Source: Caballeronia glathei (lineage in GTDB: Bacteria; Pseudomonadota; Gammaproteobacteria; Burkholderiales; Burkholderiaceae). From it: a DNA stretch of 47,511 bases. The translations under genes were made by a program, and so were the position numbers. The notes below the pieces were generated by a model, which saw only the letters and a program-made list of their open reading frames with translations, ran no database searches and was not told where the DNA came from. Every line of letters starts with the position of its first letter. The stretch's first letter is position 1. Positions 1 through 8,161 of the stretch are shown here, piece by piece. The stretch spans positions 1 through 47,511 of the forward strand of contig NZ_JFHC01000064.1 of assembly GCF_000698595.1 (NCBI RefSeq). The letters are read 5' to 3'.

Positions 1-1157
1 CCCTGGCACGGCCCCATGCCGCAGCGCGTGTGCAGCTTCGCGTCGCGCCAGTTCGTGTACGCGGCCACCGCGCCGACGCTCACGTCCTCGCAGCGGCACA
101 TGAGCGTTTCCGGCGACGGCCGCGCGCACGCCGCTTCGCCGAGCTGGAACGCATCGGCGAGACGCGCGGCGAAGCGCCGCCAGCGTGCGCGCTCACGGTG
201 CGCCGCCGCGACGCGACCATCGCCGATGCCGAGCGCCGCGTACGCCGCAAGCGCGCCTTCCGCGCGCGCCAGTTCCATCCCGCCGACGCCCGTGCACTCA
301 CCCGCCGCGAGCACCCCTTCGACCGACGTGCGCTGCCCGCCGTCGACTCGAATCGCGCCCGGCGCATCGATCTCGCAGCCTAGCGCCTGCGCGAGCGTGA
401 CGTTCGGCACGAGACCGAACCCGCACGCGACGCGGTCCGCCTCGACGATCCGCTCCCCCGCCGCCGAGCGGATCGTGACCGCCTCCACGCGCCCTCTGCC
501 GTGCGCCTTCACGACGACGCTGCCGGTGCGATAACGCGACGGCCCGAGCGAAGCGGCAAGCGCAAGCGCCTGAGCGAGCTTCGCCGGCGTCGCGGCAAGC
601 GACGCCCCGAATCGCAGCACCCGCGCGCGCGGCGCCTGCTCGACCACTTCGAGCACGTCGGCGCCGCACTGCTTCGCGCTCGCGGCCGCGGCGAGCAGCA
701 GCGGGCCGCTGCCCGCAATCACGATGCGCTCGCCTTCCACCGGCATGCCGCCCTTGATCAGCGCCTGCAGGCCGCCCGCGCCGGTGACACCGGGGAGCGT
801 CCAGCCGTCGAAGGGCAACATGCGCTCGCGCGCGCCGGTCGCGAGAATCAGCTGCGTATAGCCGATGACGGCGGGCGCGTCGCCCTGCTCCAGCAGCAGG
901 CGCCGGCCGTCCAGTGCGGCAACGACCTTCGCGCCGCTGACAAGCGTGAAATTGGCGCGGCTGGCGGTATCGACGAGCCACTTTTGCAACGCGTCGCCGG
1001 GGGGATGCTGCGGCCCCTGACGCCAGATCTGCCCGCCGGGACGCGGATTGTCGTCGATCACCGCGACGCGCACGCCTTCGCACGTGGCCACCTGCGCCGC
1101 GCGCAAGCCCGCCGGGCCCGCACCGACGATCACGAGGTCATAGCTGTCGACGTTCAT
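1..1157 (-). CDS. D-hydroxyproline dehydrogenase, FAD/NAD-type subunit (C-terminus cut by window edge)
   Basis: The N-terminus has a Rossmann dinucleotide site (VGAGPAGLRAA) and a second one mid-protein (IAGSGPLLLAAAAS), typical of pyridine nucleotide-disulfide-type flavoproteins. Near the cut end the protein has a cysteine cluster (CRCEDV ... RCGMGPCQ) that matches the BFD-like iron-sulfur domain of the HcnB/OoxA-type subunits of membrane-linked amino-acid dehydrogenases. The ATG overlaps the stop of the 2Fe-2S gene (ATGA). With the next two genes it would form a heteromeric enzyme oxidising cis-4-hydroxy-D-proline and passing electrons to the respiratory chain. Subunit roles are inferred from family and context; an opine or octopine oxidase-like substrate is the alternative, but the epimerase next door argues for hydroxyproline. 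Confidence 0.82.
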   Translation of the reverse strand, partial: MNVDSYDLVIVGAGPAGLRAAQVATCEGVRVAVIDDNPRPGGQIWRQGPQHPPGDALQKWLVDTASRANFTLVSGAKVVAALDGRRLLLEQGDAPAVIGYTQLILATGARERMLPFDGWTLPGVTGAGGLQALIKGGMPVEGERIVIAGSGPLLLAAAASAKQCGADVLEVVEQAPRARVLRFGASLAATPAKLAQALALAASLGPSRYRTGSVVVKAHGRGRVEAVTIRSAAGERIVEADRVACGFGLVPNVTLAQALGCEIDAPGAIRVDGGQRTSVEGVLAAGECTGVGGMELARAEGALAAYAALGIGDGRVAAAHRERARWRRFAARLADAFQLGEAACARPSPETLMCRCEDVSVGAVAAYTNWRDAKLHTRCGMGPCQ

Positions 1158-1402
1158 CGCGCGGTCTCGATCACGAGGCCCTCGCGACAGAGCGTCTGGC
1201 AGCCGAGCGTGTGCGCGCGGCCATCGACGCTCACGCGGCATTCGTAGCACACGCCCATTCCGCACAGCGCGTTGCGCGCCTCGCCGCTCACCGAGCGGCG
1301 CGTGGCCGCGCGCGCCTGCATCGCGAGCGCGGCGGTGACGGTCGTGAGCGCGGGAACGCTCACCGGCTCGCCGTCGATCGTCACGCAGACCATCTCAGCC
1401 AT
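1154..1402 (-). CDS. (2Fe-2S)-binding small subunit of D-hydroxyproline dehydrogenase
   Basis: An 82-residue protein of the ferredoxin-like HcnA/SoxA-type family. It carries the cysteine pattern CGMGVCYECRV plus a downstream Cys (TLGCQTLCREG), giving the ligands of a plant-type 2Fe-2S cluster, and the family phrase VTIDGEPV near its start. It overlaps the stop of the upstream DAO gene and its own stop overlaps the next ATG, so the three dehydrogenase genes are translationally coupled. The start was taken at the ATG giving MAEMV; another ATG two codons upstream, preceded by ATGGAG, is equally possible. Longer frame extensions run into the DAO gene and are not used. Confidence 0.8.
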   Translation of the reverse strand: MAEMVCVTIDGEPVSVPALTTVTAALAMQARAATRRSVSGEARNALCGMGVCYECRVSVDGRAHTLGCQTLCREGLVIETAR

Positions 1403-2546
1403 CGGCATGCTCCATCGAAAAGCGGGCGGGCGTGAAAGCGTCGCCCGAGAGCACGCAATCGAGCTTGAGGATTTGCGCTGCGAGCAGCTTCGCCGTGGCA
1501 AGCGACGTCGTCACGCCAAGCCCCTCGTGGCCGGCCGCCAGCCAGAGGCCGCCGCCGTTGTCGTCGCGATGCTCGTCGCTCGCGTGGGCCGCCGCGCCGA
1601 TCAGCGGCAAACCGTCCGGCGACGCCGCGCGAAAGCCCGTCCACGCGCGGATCGCGTTGAGCGCTGGCAGGCCGGGCAGATAGCGCGCGGCGCGCGCGAG
1701 CATCGCGGCAAGCACGTCCATTTCGACGGCGGGGTCGAGCGTATCGAACTGACGCGACGAGCCGATCAGCAACTGCCCGGTCGGGCGCGGCTGCGCGTTG
1801 AAGGCGACGGACGTGCCCGTCGCGTGATGCGCGCTCTTGATGTAGCCCAGTTCGAGCAGCTGATGGCGGATCATCCCCGGGTAGCGGTCGGTGACGAGCA
1901 GATGGCCCTTCTTCGCTGCGAGCGGCACGCCCGGCAGCAGGTCGCGGGCCGCGAGGCCGTTCGCGACGACGACATGCGCCGCGGCGCGCTCGTCGCCGTT
2001 CGCGAGCGTCACGCCCCCGCGCCGGACCGCACGGACCGCGCACCCCGTCGACACGCGGATGCGCGCCGCGTGCGGCGAACGCGCGAGCAGCCATTGCGCG
2101 ACGCCGGGCGCATAGACGATGCCGTCGTCCTCCACCAGCAGGCCGCCCTGCATCGCGTGGCTGAGCGCGGGTTCGCTCTCGCGAAGGGCGGCGGCGTCGA
2201 GCATGCGGGCGCGCACGCCATCTGACCGGAACGCGCCGCACATGTCGCGCGCGGCGGCGAGTTCGTCGTCGTCCTCCGCGACCCACAGCGTGCCGCAGCG
2301 CGCGAACGCATCGCTTGCGCGCAGCTGCGGCGCGAGTTCGAGCCAGAGTTCGCGCGAATAGCGGGCCAGCGCGAATTCCGCAGGCGAATCGTTCATCACG
2401 ACGAGATGGCCCATGCCCGCCGCCGTCGTGCCGCCGCCGATGCCGCCGGCGTCGAGCACGTCCACCGTCAGCCCGTGCGCGGCCAGTTCCGCCGCGCAGG
2501 CCGCGCCGACGATCCCCGCCCCGACGACGATCGCGTCCGCGCTCAT
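1395..2546 (-). CDS. lhpB: D-hydroxyproline dehydrogenase, FAD-dependent DAO-family subunit
   Basis: A 383-residue protein with the FAD-binding GxGxxG motif at the very N-terminus (VVGAGIVGAACAAELAAHG) and the DAO/glycine-oxidase architecture. It would oxidise cis-4-hydroxy-D-proline, the product of the upstream epimerase, to Δ1-pyrroline-4-hydroxy-2-carboxylate. The start ATG overlaps the epimerase stop (ATGA), which removes the long upstream in-frame extension. It lies between the epimerase and the iron-sulfur subunit, the arrangement known for the lhp operon of Pseudomonas aeruginosa. Substrate is inferred from the operon; the fold assignment is firm. Confidence 0.85.
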   Translation of the reverse strand: MSADAIVVGAGIVGAACAAELAAHGLTVDVLDAGGIGGGTTAAGMGHLVVMNDSPAEFALARYSRELWLELAPQLRASDAFARCGTLWVAEDDDELAAARDMCGAFRSDGVRARMLDAAALRESEPALSHAMQGGLLVEDDGIVYAPGVAQWLLARSPHAARIRVSTGCAVRAVRRGGVTLANGDERAAAHVVVANGLAARDLLPGVPLAAKKGHLLVTDRYPGMIRHQLLELGYIKSAHHATGTSVAFNAQPRPTGQLLIGSSRQFDTLDPAVEMDVLAAMLARAARYLPGLPALNAIRAWTGFRAASPDGLPLIGAAAHASDEHRDDNGGGLWLAAGHEGLGVTTSLATAKLLAAQILKLDCVLSGDAFTPARFSMEHADG

Positions 2547-3496
2547 GCCGTGCGGATGCCCCACGCGAACGGATCGGCGTCGTCGAAGCAGAGGCGCCCT
2601 TCGCCCATGATGTGCGCGTGACCGGTGATCGTCGGGATCACTTCCAGGCGTTCGCCCGCTTCGGGCTCGCCATAGCTCGCCTCGAACACGCTGCCGATGA
2701 TGCTCTCCTGCCGCCAGACCGCGCCCGGCGCGAGCATGCCGTCGGCGGCGAGGCACGCCACCTTGGCGCTCGTGCCGGTGCCGCACGGCGAGCGGTCGTA
2801 GGCGCTGCCCGGGCACAGCACGAAATTGCGGCTGTCGATGCCGGCGCGCGGCGAGTCGGCAAACAGCTCGATGTGGTCGATGTACGCGCCGTTCGCACCG
2901 GTGATGCCCTGCGCGTGCAGCGCGTCGCGGATCGCCACGGTGAACGCGGTCAGTTCCGCGATATTGGCCGGCACGAGTTCGCGCCCGTGGCCGGCGGCGA
3001 GGAAGAACCAGTTGCCGCCCCACGCCACATCGCCCGTCAGCGGACCGTGGCCCGGCACGTCGACGGTCACCGCGTGCACATGCCGCCACGCGGGCACGTT
3101 GCGCACGCTGACGCTGCCGTTCGCGTTGAGCGTCGCCTCGACGGCGCCCACCGGCGTCTCGATGCGGTGCCGCCCCGGCGCGAGCCTGCCCAGGTGCGCG
3201 AGCGACACGATGAGCCCGATCGTGCCGTGCCCGCACATGCCGAGATAGCCGACGTTGTTGAAGAAGATCACGCCCGCGGCGCTCGCCGGGTCGTCCGGTT
3301 CGCACAGCAGCGCGCCGACGATCACCTCCGAGCCGCGCGGCTCGGTCACGACGCCCGCGCGCCAGTCGTCGAAGCGCGTGCGAAAAACGTCGAGCCGTTG
3401 CGCGAGCGTGCCGCGCCCGAGGTCGGGCCCGCCCGACACGACGAGGCGGGTAGGCTCACCGCCCGTGTGCGAATCGATGATGTCGAGGGTTTTCAT
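2543..3496 (-). CDS. lhpA: 4-hydroxyproline 2-epimerase (proline racemase family)
   Basis: A 317-residue proline racemase-family protein. It has both catalytic cysteines: C88 in MCGHGTIG and C238 in SPCGTGTSA. Two cysteines separate it from the trans-3-hydroxyproline dehydratases, which have Thr at the second site. It converts trans-4-hydroxy-L-proline to cis-4-hydroxy-D-proline, the first catabolic step, in the cytoplasm. It is the first gene of the minus-strand lhp operon and reads away from the deaminase gene across a short region with a strong inverted repeat. Proline racemase activity cannot be excluded from sequence alone, but the dehydrogenase and deaminase neighbours fit hydroxyproline breakdown. 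Confidence 0.9.
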   Translation of the reverse strand: MKTLDIIDSHTGGEPTRLVVSGGPDLGRGTLAQRLDVFRTRFDDWRAGVVTEPRGSEVIVGALLCEPDDPASAAGVIFFNNVGYLGMCGHGTIGLIVSLAHLGRLAPGRHRIETPVGAVEATLNANGSVSVRNVPAWRHVHAVTVDVPGHGPLTGDVAWGGNWFFLAAGHGRELVPANIAELTAFTVAIRDALHAQGITGANGAYIDHIELFADSPRAGIDSRNFVLCPGSAYDRSPCGTGTSAKVACLAADGMLAPGAVWRQESIIGSVFEASYGEPEAGERLEVIPTITGHAHIMGEGRLCFDDADPFAWGIRTA

Positions 3497-3556
3497 GCCG
3501 CTATCGTAAAAATGCGGCTGCGGGGCGTCTTGGCGGCGCTAGGCGGATTTGATGAC

Positions 3557-3600
3557 GATTTCGGCACAGAGCGAAGGCGCACGGCACCTGTGCCGAAATC
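3557..3600. promoter_or_regulatory. 13-bp perfect inverted repeat, candidate lhp operator
   Basis: The arms GATTTCGGCACAG (3557-3569) and CTGTGCCGAAATC (3588-3600) are perfect reverse complements separated by 18 bp, so their centres are 31 bp apart, close to three helical turns. The element lies in the 190-bp space between the divergent lhpA and lhpC starts. That placement fits a binding site for a dimeric or tetrameric regulator controlling both transcripts. No regulator gene lies directly beside it in this window. Confidence 0.7.
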
Positions 3601-3686
3601 TGCACGCGACACGCGCGAAAGACGCAAGACGCGCCATTTCAGCGTGCTTAAACTTCGCTCCGGACATTCACTTCAGGAGAGCCGCC

Positions 3687-4592
3687 GTGGCGCATATCTG
3701 GGAAGGCGTACTGCCTGCCGTCACCACCAAGTTCAACGCGGATTTCAGCATAGACCGCGCGTGGACCAGGAAGAACATCGAGGCGCAGATCGACGCGGGC
3801 GTCGACGGCATCATCGTGTGCGGCTCGCTAGGCGAAGCGTCGACGCTGTCGCTCGACGAGAAGCTCGAGGTGCTCGATGTCGCGGTGGAGGCGTCGCGGG
3901 GCCGCGTGCCGGTGCTGCTGACGATCGCCGAGAACAGCACGCTCGACGGCTGCCGGCAGGCCGAGCGCGCCGCGCGGCACGGCGCGGCGGGCTATATGGT
4001 ATTGCCGGGCCTGCGCTATCTCTCCGACCGCCGCGAGACGCTCAACCACTTTCGCATGGTCGCCGACGCGAGCCCGTTGCCGATCATGGTCTACAACAAT
4101 CCGCTCGCGTACGGCGTCGACGTGACGCCGCAGATGTTCGCGGAACTGGCCGCCGACGCCAGGTTCGCGGCGATCAAGGAATCGTCCGGCGACGTGCGGC
4201 GCATCACCGATCTCATCAACGAAACCGGCGATCGCTACGCGCTCTTTTGCGGCGTCGACAACCTCGCGATGGAAGCGATACTGATGGGCGCGCACGGCTG
4301 GGTTGCGGGGCTCGTCTGCGCGTTTCCGAAGGAAACCGTCGCGATCTACAGGCTCCTTCAGGCGGGGCGCATCGAGGAAGCGCGCACGATCTATCGCTGG
4401 TTCGCGCCGCTCCTCGCGCTCGACGTGTCGCACAAGCTCGTGCAGAACATCAAGCTCGCGGAAGCGATCGTCGGGCTCGGCACCGAGCCGGTTCGCCCGC
4501 CGCGCCTGCCGCTCGACGGCGAGGAGCGCCGGCAGGTCGAGGCGCTGATCCGCCGCTCGATCGAAACGCGCCCGGAATTGCCCGCTATCTGA
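3687..4592 (+). CDS. lhpC: Δ1-pyrroline-4-hydroxy-2-carboxylate deaminase (DHDPS/NAL family)
   Basis: A 301-residue (β/α)8 dihydrodipicolinate synthase-family protein. It has the Schiff-base lysine (K164 in FAAIKESSGD), the catalytic tyrosine (Y136 in MVYNNP) and the carboxylate-binding loop (GSLGEAS, residues 47-53). In hydroxyproline breakdown this family turns the dehydrogenase product into α-ketoglutarate semialdehyde. The start chosen is GTG at 3687, preceded by AGGAGA six bases upstream; the longer frame from 3549 would run through the divergent promoter and inverted repeat. It ends in a hairpin terminator. No α-ketoglutarate semialdehyde dehydrogenase gene is visible in the window. Confidence 0.87.
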   Translation: MAHIWEGVLPAVTTKFNADFSIDRAWTRKNIEAQIDAGVDGIIVCGSLGEASTLSLDEKLEVLDVAVEASRGRVPVLLTIAENSTLDGCRQAERAARHGAAGYMVLPGLRYLSDRRETLNHFRMVADASPLPIMVYNNPLAYGVDVTPQMFAELAADARFAAIKESSGDVRRITDLINETGDRYALFCGVDNLAMEAILMGAHGWVAGLVCAFPKETVAIYRLLQAGRIEEARTIYRWFAPLLALDVSHKLVQNIKLAEAIVGLGTEPVRPPRLPLDGEERRQVEALIRRSIETRPELPAI

Positions 4593-4617
4593 CACGCAGG
4601 GCTGGGCGCGGGCGAAA

Positions 4618-4645
4618 AAAATGCCGTCTTGCGACGGCATTTTTC
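4618..4645. terminator. Bidirectional rho-independent terminator
   Basis: The stem AAAATGCCGTC (4618-4628) pairs with GACGGCATTTT (4633-4644) around a TTGC loop, with A- and T-runs on both flanks. It lies between the convergent lhpC and response-regulator genes and can serve both. Confidence 0.85.
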
Positions 4646-4700
4646 ATTTCATTGCCGGGCGCGGGAACCGCGCGCCGGCTTTCCGGCTTTCCTGCCGTCA

Positions 4701-5384
4701 TCAATAAAGATGCAGCAACCGGTAGCCGCTCTTGTACACCGGCTGCAACCGGAAGTGATTCTCCGGTTCTATCTCGAGCGCGAGGCGCAGGCGCGACACG
4801 TGGCTGTCGATCGTGCGGGTGGTCTCGCGGAATTCGCGGCCCCAGACCATCGCGAAAATGTGATCGCGCGACAGCACGCGGCCGACGTTCGAGAAAAACA
4901 GCAGCGCGAGCCGGAACTGCGTGCCGCTCAGCTGCACCGGCTTGCCGCGCACGGTGACCGACTGCTGGCGGGCGTCGAAGTGATAAGGGCCGACATCGAG
5001 CGTCGCGGACGCGTTCGACGGATACGCACGGCGCAGCAGCGCTTCGATACGCGCGCCAAGCTCCGCCGGACGCAGCGGATACACGAGGTAGTCGTCGGCA
5101 CCGGCGGTCAGCGCGCGCACCACGTTGTGTTCGGCCCCGTCGGCGGTGGCGAACAGGACCGGCACGCGTTCGCCGAAGCTGGAACGGACCGATTTGAGCA
5201 GGTCGAGACCGCACAGTCCGGTGGAATGCCAGTCGAGCACGAGGAAATCGACGGTCGAACGTGACAGCGCTTTCGACAGCACGAGTCCGTCGCCGAACAG
5301 CAGGCAGTCATGGCCGAGCCGCTTGACGACATCGCCAATGAGCGCGCGGTGGGAGAAATCGGTTTGGAGTACGGCAACGCGCAT
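4701..5384 (-). CDS. OmpR-family response regulator with altered receiver pocket
   Basis: A 227-residue two-domain regulator. The receiver (1-120) has the phospho-acceptor candidate D51 (VLDWHSTG) and T80 (FATADG). The lysine that normally follows (VKP) is tyrosine (Y102, LVYPLRP), and the N-terminal acidic pair is reduced to a single D9 (LQTDFS). The C-terminal winged helix (about 125-227) is complete, with LSRDHIFAMVWG and IDSHVSRLRLAL. The start is the ATG giving MRVAVLQTD; the upstream extension has no receiver sequence. No histidine kinase lies beside it, so it is an orphan here. It may act without normal phosphorylation. Targets are unknown. Confidence 0.83.
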   Translation of the reverse strand: MRVAVLQTDFSHRALIGDVVKRLGHDCLLFGDGLVLSKALSRSTVDFLVLDWHSTGLCGLDLLKSVRSSFGERVPVLFATADGAEHNVVRALTAGADDYLVYPLRPAELGARIEALLRRAYPSNASATLDVGPYHFDARQQSVTVRGKPVQLSGTQFRLALLFFSNVGRVLSRDHIFAMVWGREFRETTRTIDSHVSRLRLALEIEPENHFRLQPVYKSGYRLLHLY

Positions 5385-5808
5385 GAAATCGGGTCCGGTG
5401 AGTCTGTGGGACACGGCGATGCGCCGAAGCGAAGATGCGGGACACATCGCCTGGGACCCGCGAAGGATCACGAGTCCGCCAAAACGCGCGATTCTGACGA
5501 AGCGCCGCGGCGGCGCCCATCAGACCAGTCCGATTGTTCGCCCATACGGGCAACCGAAAAGCCGGCGCCATGTTGTCCTGAAAATGCTGGCGACAAGCCT
5601 TCATCCTGTAATATCCGACGTTTGGCAAAAAGTTCCCGCTTCGGGCGTCCCACCAGGACCCCGGGGATGCAGACTGCGTCCGCGACTTCCCGTCGCGCCC
5701 CGCAGCCGCGGTTTTTGCGCTCATCCAGCACAGCCTTTCCGCCGCCGGGCCATGCCTCGTCCTACGCAACCCTTGCGTGGCTTTTCCATTTACCGGCTTT
5801 TTTCATCG
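5385..5808. other. Intergenic region between divergent response regulator and transporter genes
   Basis: About 420 bp with no credible gene: frames here are short or lack coding character. It must hold the promoters of the response regulator (leftward) and the MFS gene (rightward). I see no clear palindrome, terminator or RNA gene. Confidence 0.5.
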
Positions 5809-7110
5809 ATGCAAGCAACACCACTGGGCGGCGCCGTTCCCGCCGCGGGCCGTGCGCTGACGCGCGGCGACTACAAGACCCTGTCGCTCGCCGCGCTCGG
5901 CGGCGCGCTCGAGTTCTACGACTTCATCATCTTCGTGTTCTTCGCGCCGGTGATCGGTCAGCTGTTCTTCCCCGCGACGATCCCTGACTGGCTGCGCCAG
6001 CTGCAGACCTTCGGCATTTTCGCGGCGGGCTATCTCGCGCGGCCGCTCGGCGGCATCATCATGGCGCACTTCGGCGACCTGCTCGGACGCAAGCGCATGT
6101 TCACGCTGAGCGTGCTGCTGATGTCGGTGCCGACGCTGCTGATGGGCCTCCTGCCGACCTACGCCTCGATCGGCATCATGGCGCCGGTCCTGCTGCTCGT
6201 GTTCCGCGTGATGCAGGGCGCGGCGGTCGGCGGCGAGGTGCCGGGCGCGTGGGTGTTCGTCTCGGAACATGTGCCGGGTCGGCACGTCGGCTATGCCTGC
6301 GGCACGCTGACGGCGGGTCTCACAGCCGGCATCCTGCTCGGCTCGCTGATCGCGGCGGCGGTCAACCGGCACTTCGCGCCGGCCGAAGTCAGCGATTTCG
6401 CGTGGCGCATTCCGTTCCTGCTCGGCGGCGTGTTCGGCCTTTTCTCCGTGTACCTGCGCCGCTGGCTGCACGAAACGCCCGTCTTCGCCGAACTGCAGAA
6501 GCGCAAGTCGCTCGCCGCTGAAATCCCGCTGAAGGCCGTGTTGCGCGATCACGGGCGCGCGGTGATCGTGTCGATGCTGCTCACGTGGATGCTGTCGGCG
6601 GCGATCGTCGTCGTGATCCTGATGACCCCGACGCTCCTGCAAAAGCAGTTCCACATCGCGCCGGCGACCGCGCTGATCGCGAACTGCCTCGCGACGCTGT
6701 GTCTCACCATCGGATGCGTGCTGGCGGGCGCGATCGCGGGGCGGATCGGCGCGGGCAAGACGATTTTCGTCGGCGGCATCGCGCTCGCGATCTCGTACTA
6801 CACGCTCTTCCAGCAACTCGCCGTCGATACGTCCGTCCTGCTGCCGTGGTACGCGTTCACGGGCTTCACGGTGGGCGTGATCGGCGCGATTCCGTTCGTG
6901 ATGGTGCGGGCGTTTCCGGCCGCCGTGCGCTTTTCGGGCATCTCGTTCTCCTACAACGTCGCCTACGCGATTTTCGGCGGCCTCACGCCGATCGTCGTGT
7001 CGCTGATGATGAAGTCGAACCCGATGGCGCCCGCGCTCTATGTCGGCGCGCTGTGCGTGGTCGGCGCGGTGACGACACTCTTTATCAAGAAGGCGCCGCA
7101 AACCCGCTGA
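5809..7110 (+). CDS. MFS transporter, metabolite:H+ symporter (MHS) type
   Basis: A 433-residue inner-membrane protein with about 12 hydrophobic segments. It has the MHS signatures: ALEFYDFIIFVFFAP in the first helix and the loop 2-3 motif RPLGGIIMAHFGDLLGRKRM. This family imports compounds such as proline, betaine, ketoglutarate or citrate with protons. The start is the ATG giving MQATPLGG, just before the first transmembrane run; the frame upstream is much longer but not membrane-like. It ends at a strong terminator. Nearness to the lhp cluster makes hydroxyproline, proline or a ketoacid a possible substrate, but this is inference. Confidence 0.85.
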   Translation: MQATPLGGAVPAAGRALTRGDYKTLSLAALGGALEFYDFIIFVFFAPVIGQLFFPATIPDWLRQLQTFGIFAAGYLARPLGGIIMAHFGDLLGRKRMFTLSVLLMSVPTLLMGLLPTYASIGIMAPVLLLVFRVMQGAAVGGEVPGAWVFVSEHVPGRHVGYACGTLTAGLTAGILLGSLIAAAVNRHFAPAEVSDFAWRIPFLLGGVFGLFSVYLRRWLHETPVFAELQKRKSLAAEIPLKAVLRDHGRAVIVSMLLTWMLSAAIVVVILMTPTLLQKQFHIAPATALIANCLATLCLTIGCVLAGAIAGRIGAGKTIFVGGIALAISYYTLFQQLAVDTSVLLPWYAFTGFTVGVIGAIPFVMVRAFPAAVRFSGISFSYNVAYAIFGGLTPIVVSLMMKSNPMAPALYVGALCVVGAVTTLFIKKAPQTR

Positions 7111-7139
7111 ACGGGTTGCTTTGATCAGACGGAATGAAC

Positions 7140-7171
7140 ATGGCGTGCCGTCAAGGCACGCCATTTTTTTC
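7140..7171 (+). terminator. Rho-independent terminator after the MFS gene
   Basis: The stem ATGGCGTGCC (7140-7149) pairs with GGCACGCCAT (7155-7164) around loop GTCAA, followed by seven T residues. Confidence 0.9.
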
Positions 7172-7452
7172 GCGCAGCGACGTTTCACCACGGCGCGAAA
7201 CATCGAACGCGCCGCGCGCCTGCGATGAAGGCCATGAACCCGAACCGAACCGCTTGCGCTCCTGCTTCCCGGGTGAGCCCGCGCCACCTGCTGATCGTTG
7301 CGAACTCGACGTGCCGATCGTGAATGCTGCCGTAATGCCTGCGGGAGGCGCCAACCCAGAGCGGGAACGACGGTTGCGCGCAGAAATCCGCGCACCTTCC
7401 GGTGCAACGCGCGGTCCGCGGGCCGCCCCAAGGAAAGCTGAGGAAAGCCATC
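7172..7452. other. Intergenic region upstream of the small acidic protein
   Basis: About 280 bp after the transporter's terminator. I see no gene I can support; it probably holds the promoter of the downstream 55-residue gene. Confidence 0.4.
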
Positions 7453-7620
7453 ATGTCGACACCGCACGATCCTGCCGCACAGCCGTTCGAACCCGACCCC
7501 GACAAGCTGCTCGATCCCGACGCGTCCCCGAATCCCGACGACCCGGACCTGCCCGACGGTCCCGATTCCGCCACGCCGCTCGTGCCCGCCGATCCTAAGA
7601 ACGGCGAACCGCGCATGTGA
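7453..7620 (+). CDS. Small acidic proline/aspartate-rich hypothetical protein
   Basis: A 55-residue protein beginning MSTPHDPAAQPFEPDPDK, dominated by Asp and Pro and probably disordered. A purine-rich GAGGAAAG sequence precedes the ATG. It is followed by a bidirectional terminator. I do not recognise a function; short acidic proteins of this type are common in Burkholderia genomes. Confidence 0.6.
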   Translation: MSTPHDPAAQPFEPDPDKLLDPDASPNPDDPDLPDGPDSATPLVPADPKNGEPRM

Positions 7621-7651
7621 GGTCCGTCGCGACTTGCGCGTCGAATGAAAA

Positions 7652-7684
7652 AATGCCCGCTTCGCGAGTCGCAAAGCGGGCATT
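7652..7684. terminator. Bidirectional hairpin terminator
   Basis: AATGCCCGCTT (7652-7662) pairs with AAGCGGGCATT (7674-7684) around an 11-base loop, with an A-run on the left. It separates the convergent genes at 7453 (+) and 7714 (-). Confidence 0.75.
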
Positions 7685-7713
7685 CTTGCCGGCCGCCGGA
7701 ACGGCGCGAGCGC

Positions 7714-7986
7714 TTAAAGGGTCGTCGTCTGCACCTCGCCCGTTTCGAGCGCGCGCTCGATGAGCGCTTCCTGCTGGGCCTTGCGCACGGCATCCGCGAC
7801 GAAGCTCTCCGGCGCCTCCACTTCCGCCCTGATTGCGCCGATGATGCCCGACGCATCGACGATCACGAGCGACTCCGCCGAATCCGCGCGGCTGATGATC
7901 ACGCGCTGCGGGCCGCCGCCTTCCGCGATGCTGGCGCAAAACTGCATCGGCTGGCCGGCGATGTTGTGCTCGAATGTCTGGATCAT
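7714..7986 (-). CDS. Conserved small hypothetical protein
   Basis: A 90-residue soluble protein starting MIQTFEHNIAGQPMQF. The start was placed at this ATG, with GAGG upstream on the minus strand; the longer frame to 8421 overlaps the regulator gene and lacks coding character. The sequence alternates short β-type segments with a C-terminal helix rich in Glu and Ala. No motif that I recognise. Confidence 0.6.
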   Translation of the reverse strand: MIQTFEHNIAGQPMQFCASIAEGGGPQRVIISRADSAESLVIVDASGIIGAIRAEVEAPESFVADAVRKAQQEALIERALETGEVQTTTL

Positions 7987-8161
7987 CGGTATGTTCCGCC
8001 TCTGGTGAATGGACCCGGGATCGACCCGGTAACGAGTACGTGCGGAATACGCGAGGTACGCGTGCCGCGAACGGGTGCCCCGCTCGCCTAGTTTCATTGA
8101 TCTTCGGCCGGGCCGTAGGTTCAAACTTTGTAAGCGTCGTGGCCGCCGCGAAAACGTTTGG

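Noticed and set aside
298..1083. Long minus-strand Arg-rich frame overlapping the first gene
   Set aside because: Arg/Ala-rich composition without motifs in a GC-rich shadow frame; the true frame there encodes a recognisable flavoprotein.
2315..4957. 880-codon plus-strand open frame
   Set aside because: It runs across the antisense of lhpB/lhpA, a promoter region and the lhpC gene in another frame; Arg/His-rich shadow typical of high GC.
5803..7683. 626-codon minus-strand frame opposite the MFS gene
   Set aside because: His/Arg-rich antisense of the transporter, passing through its terminator.
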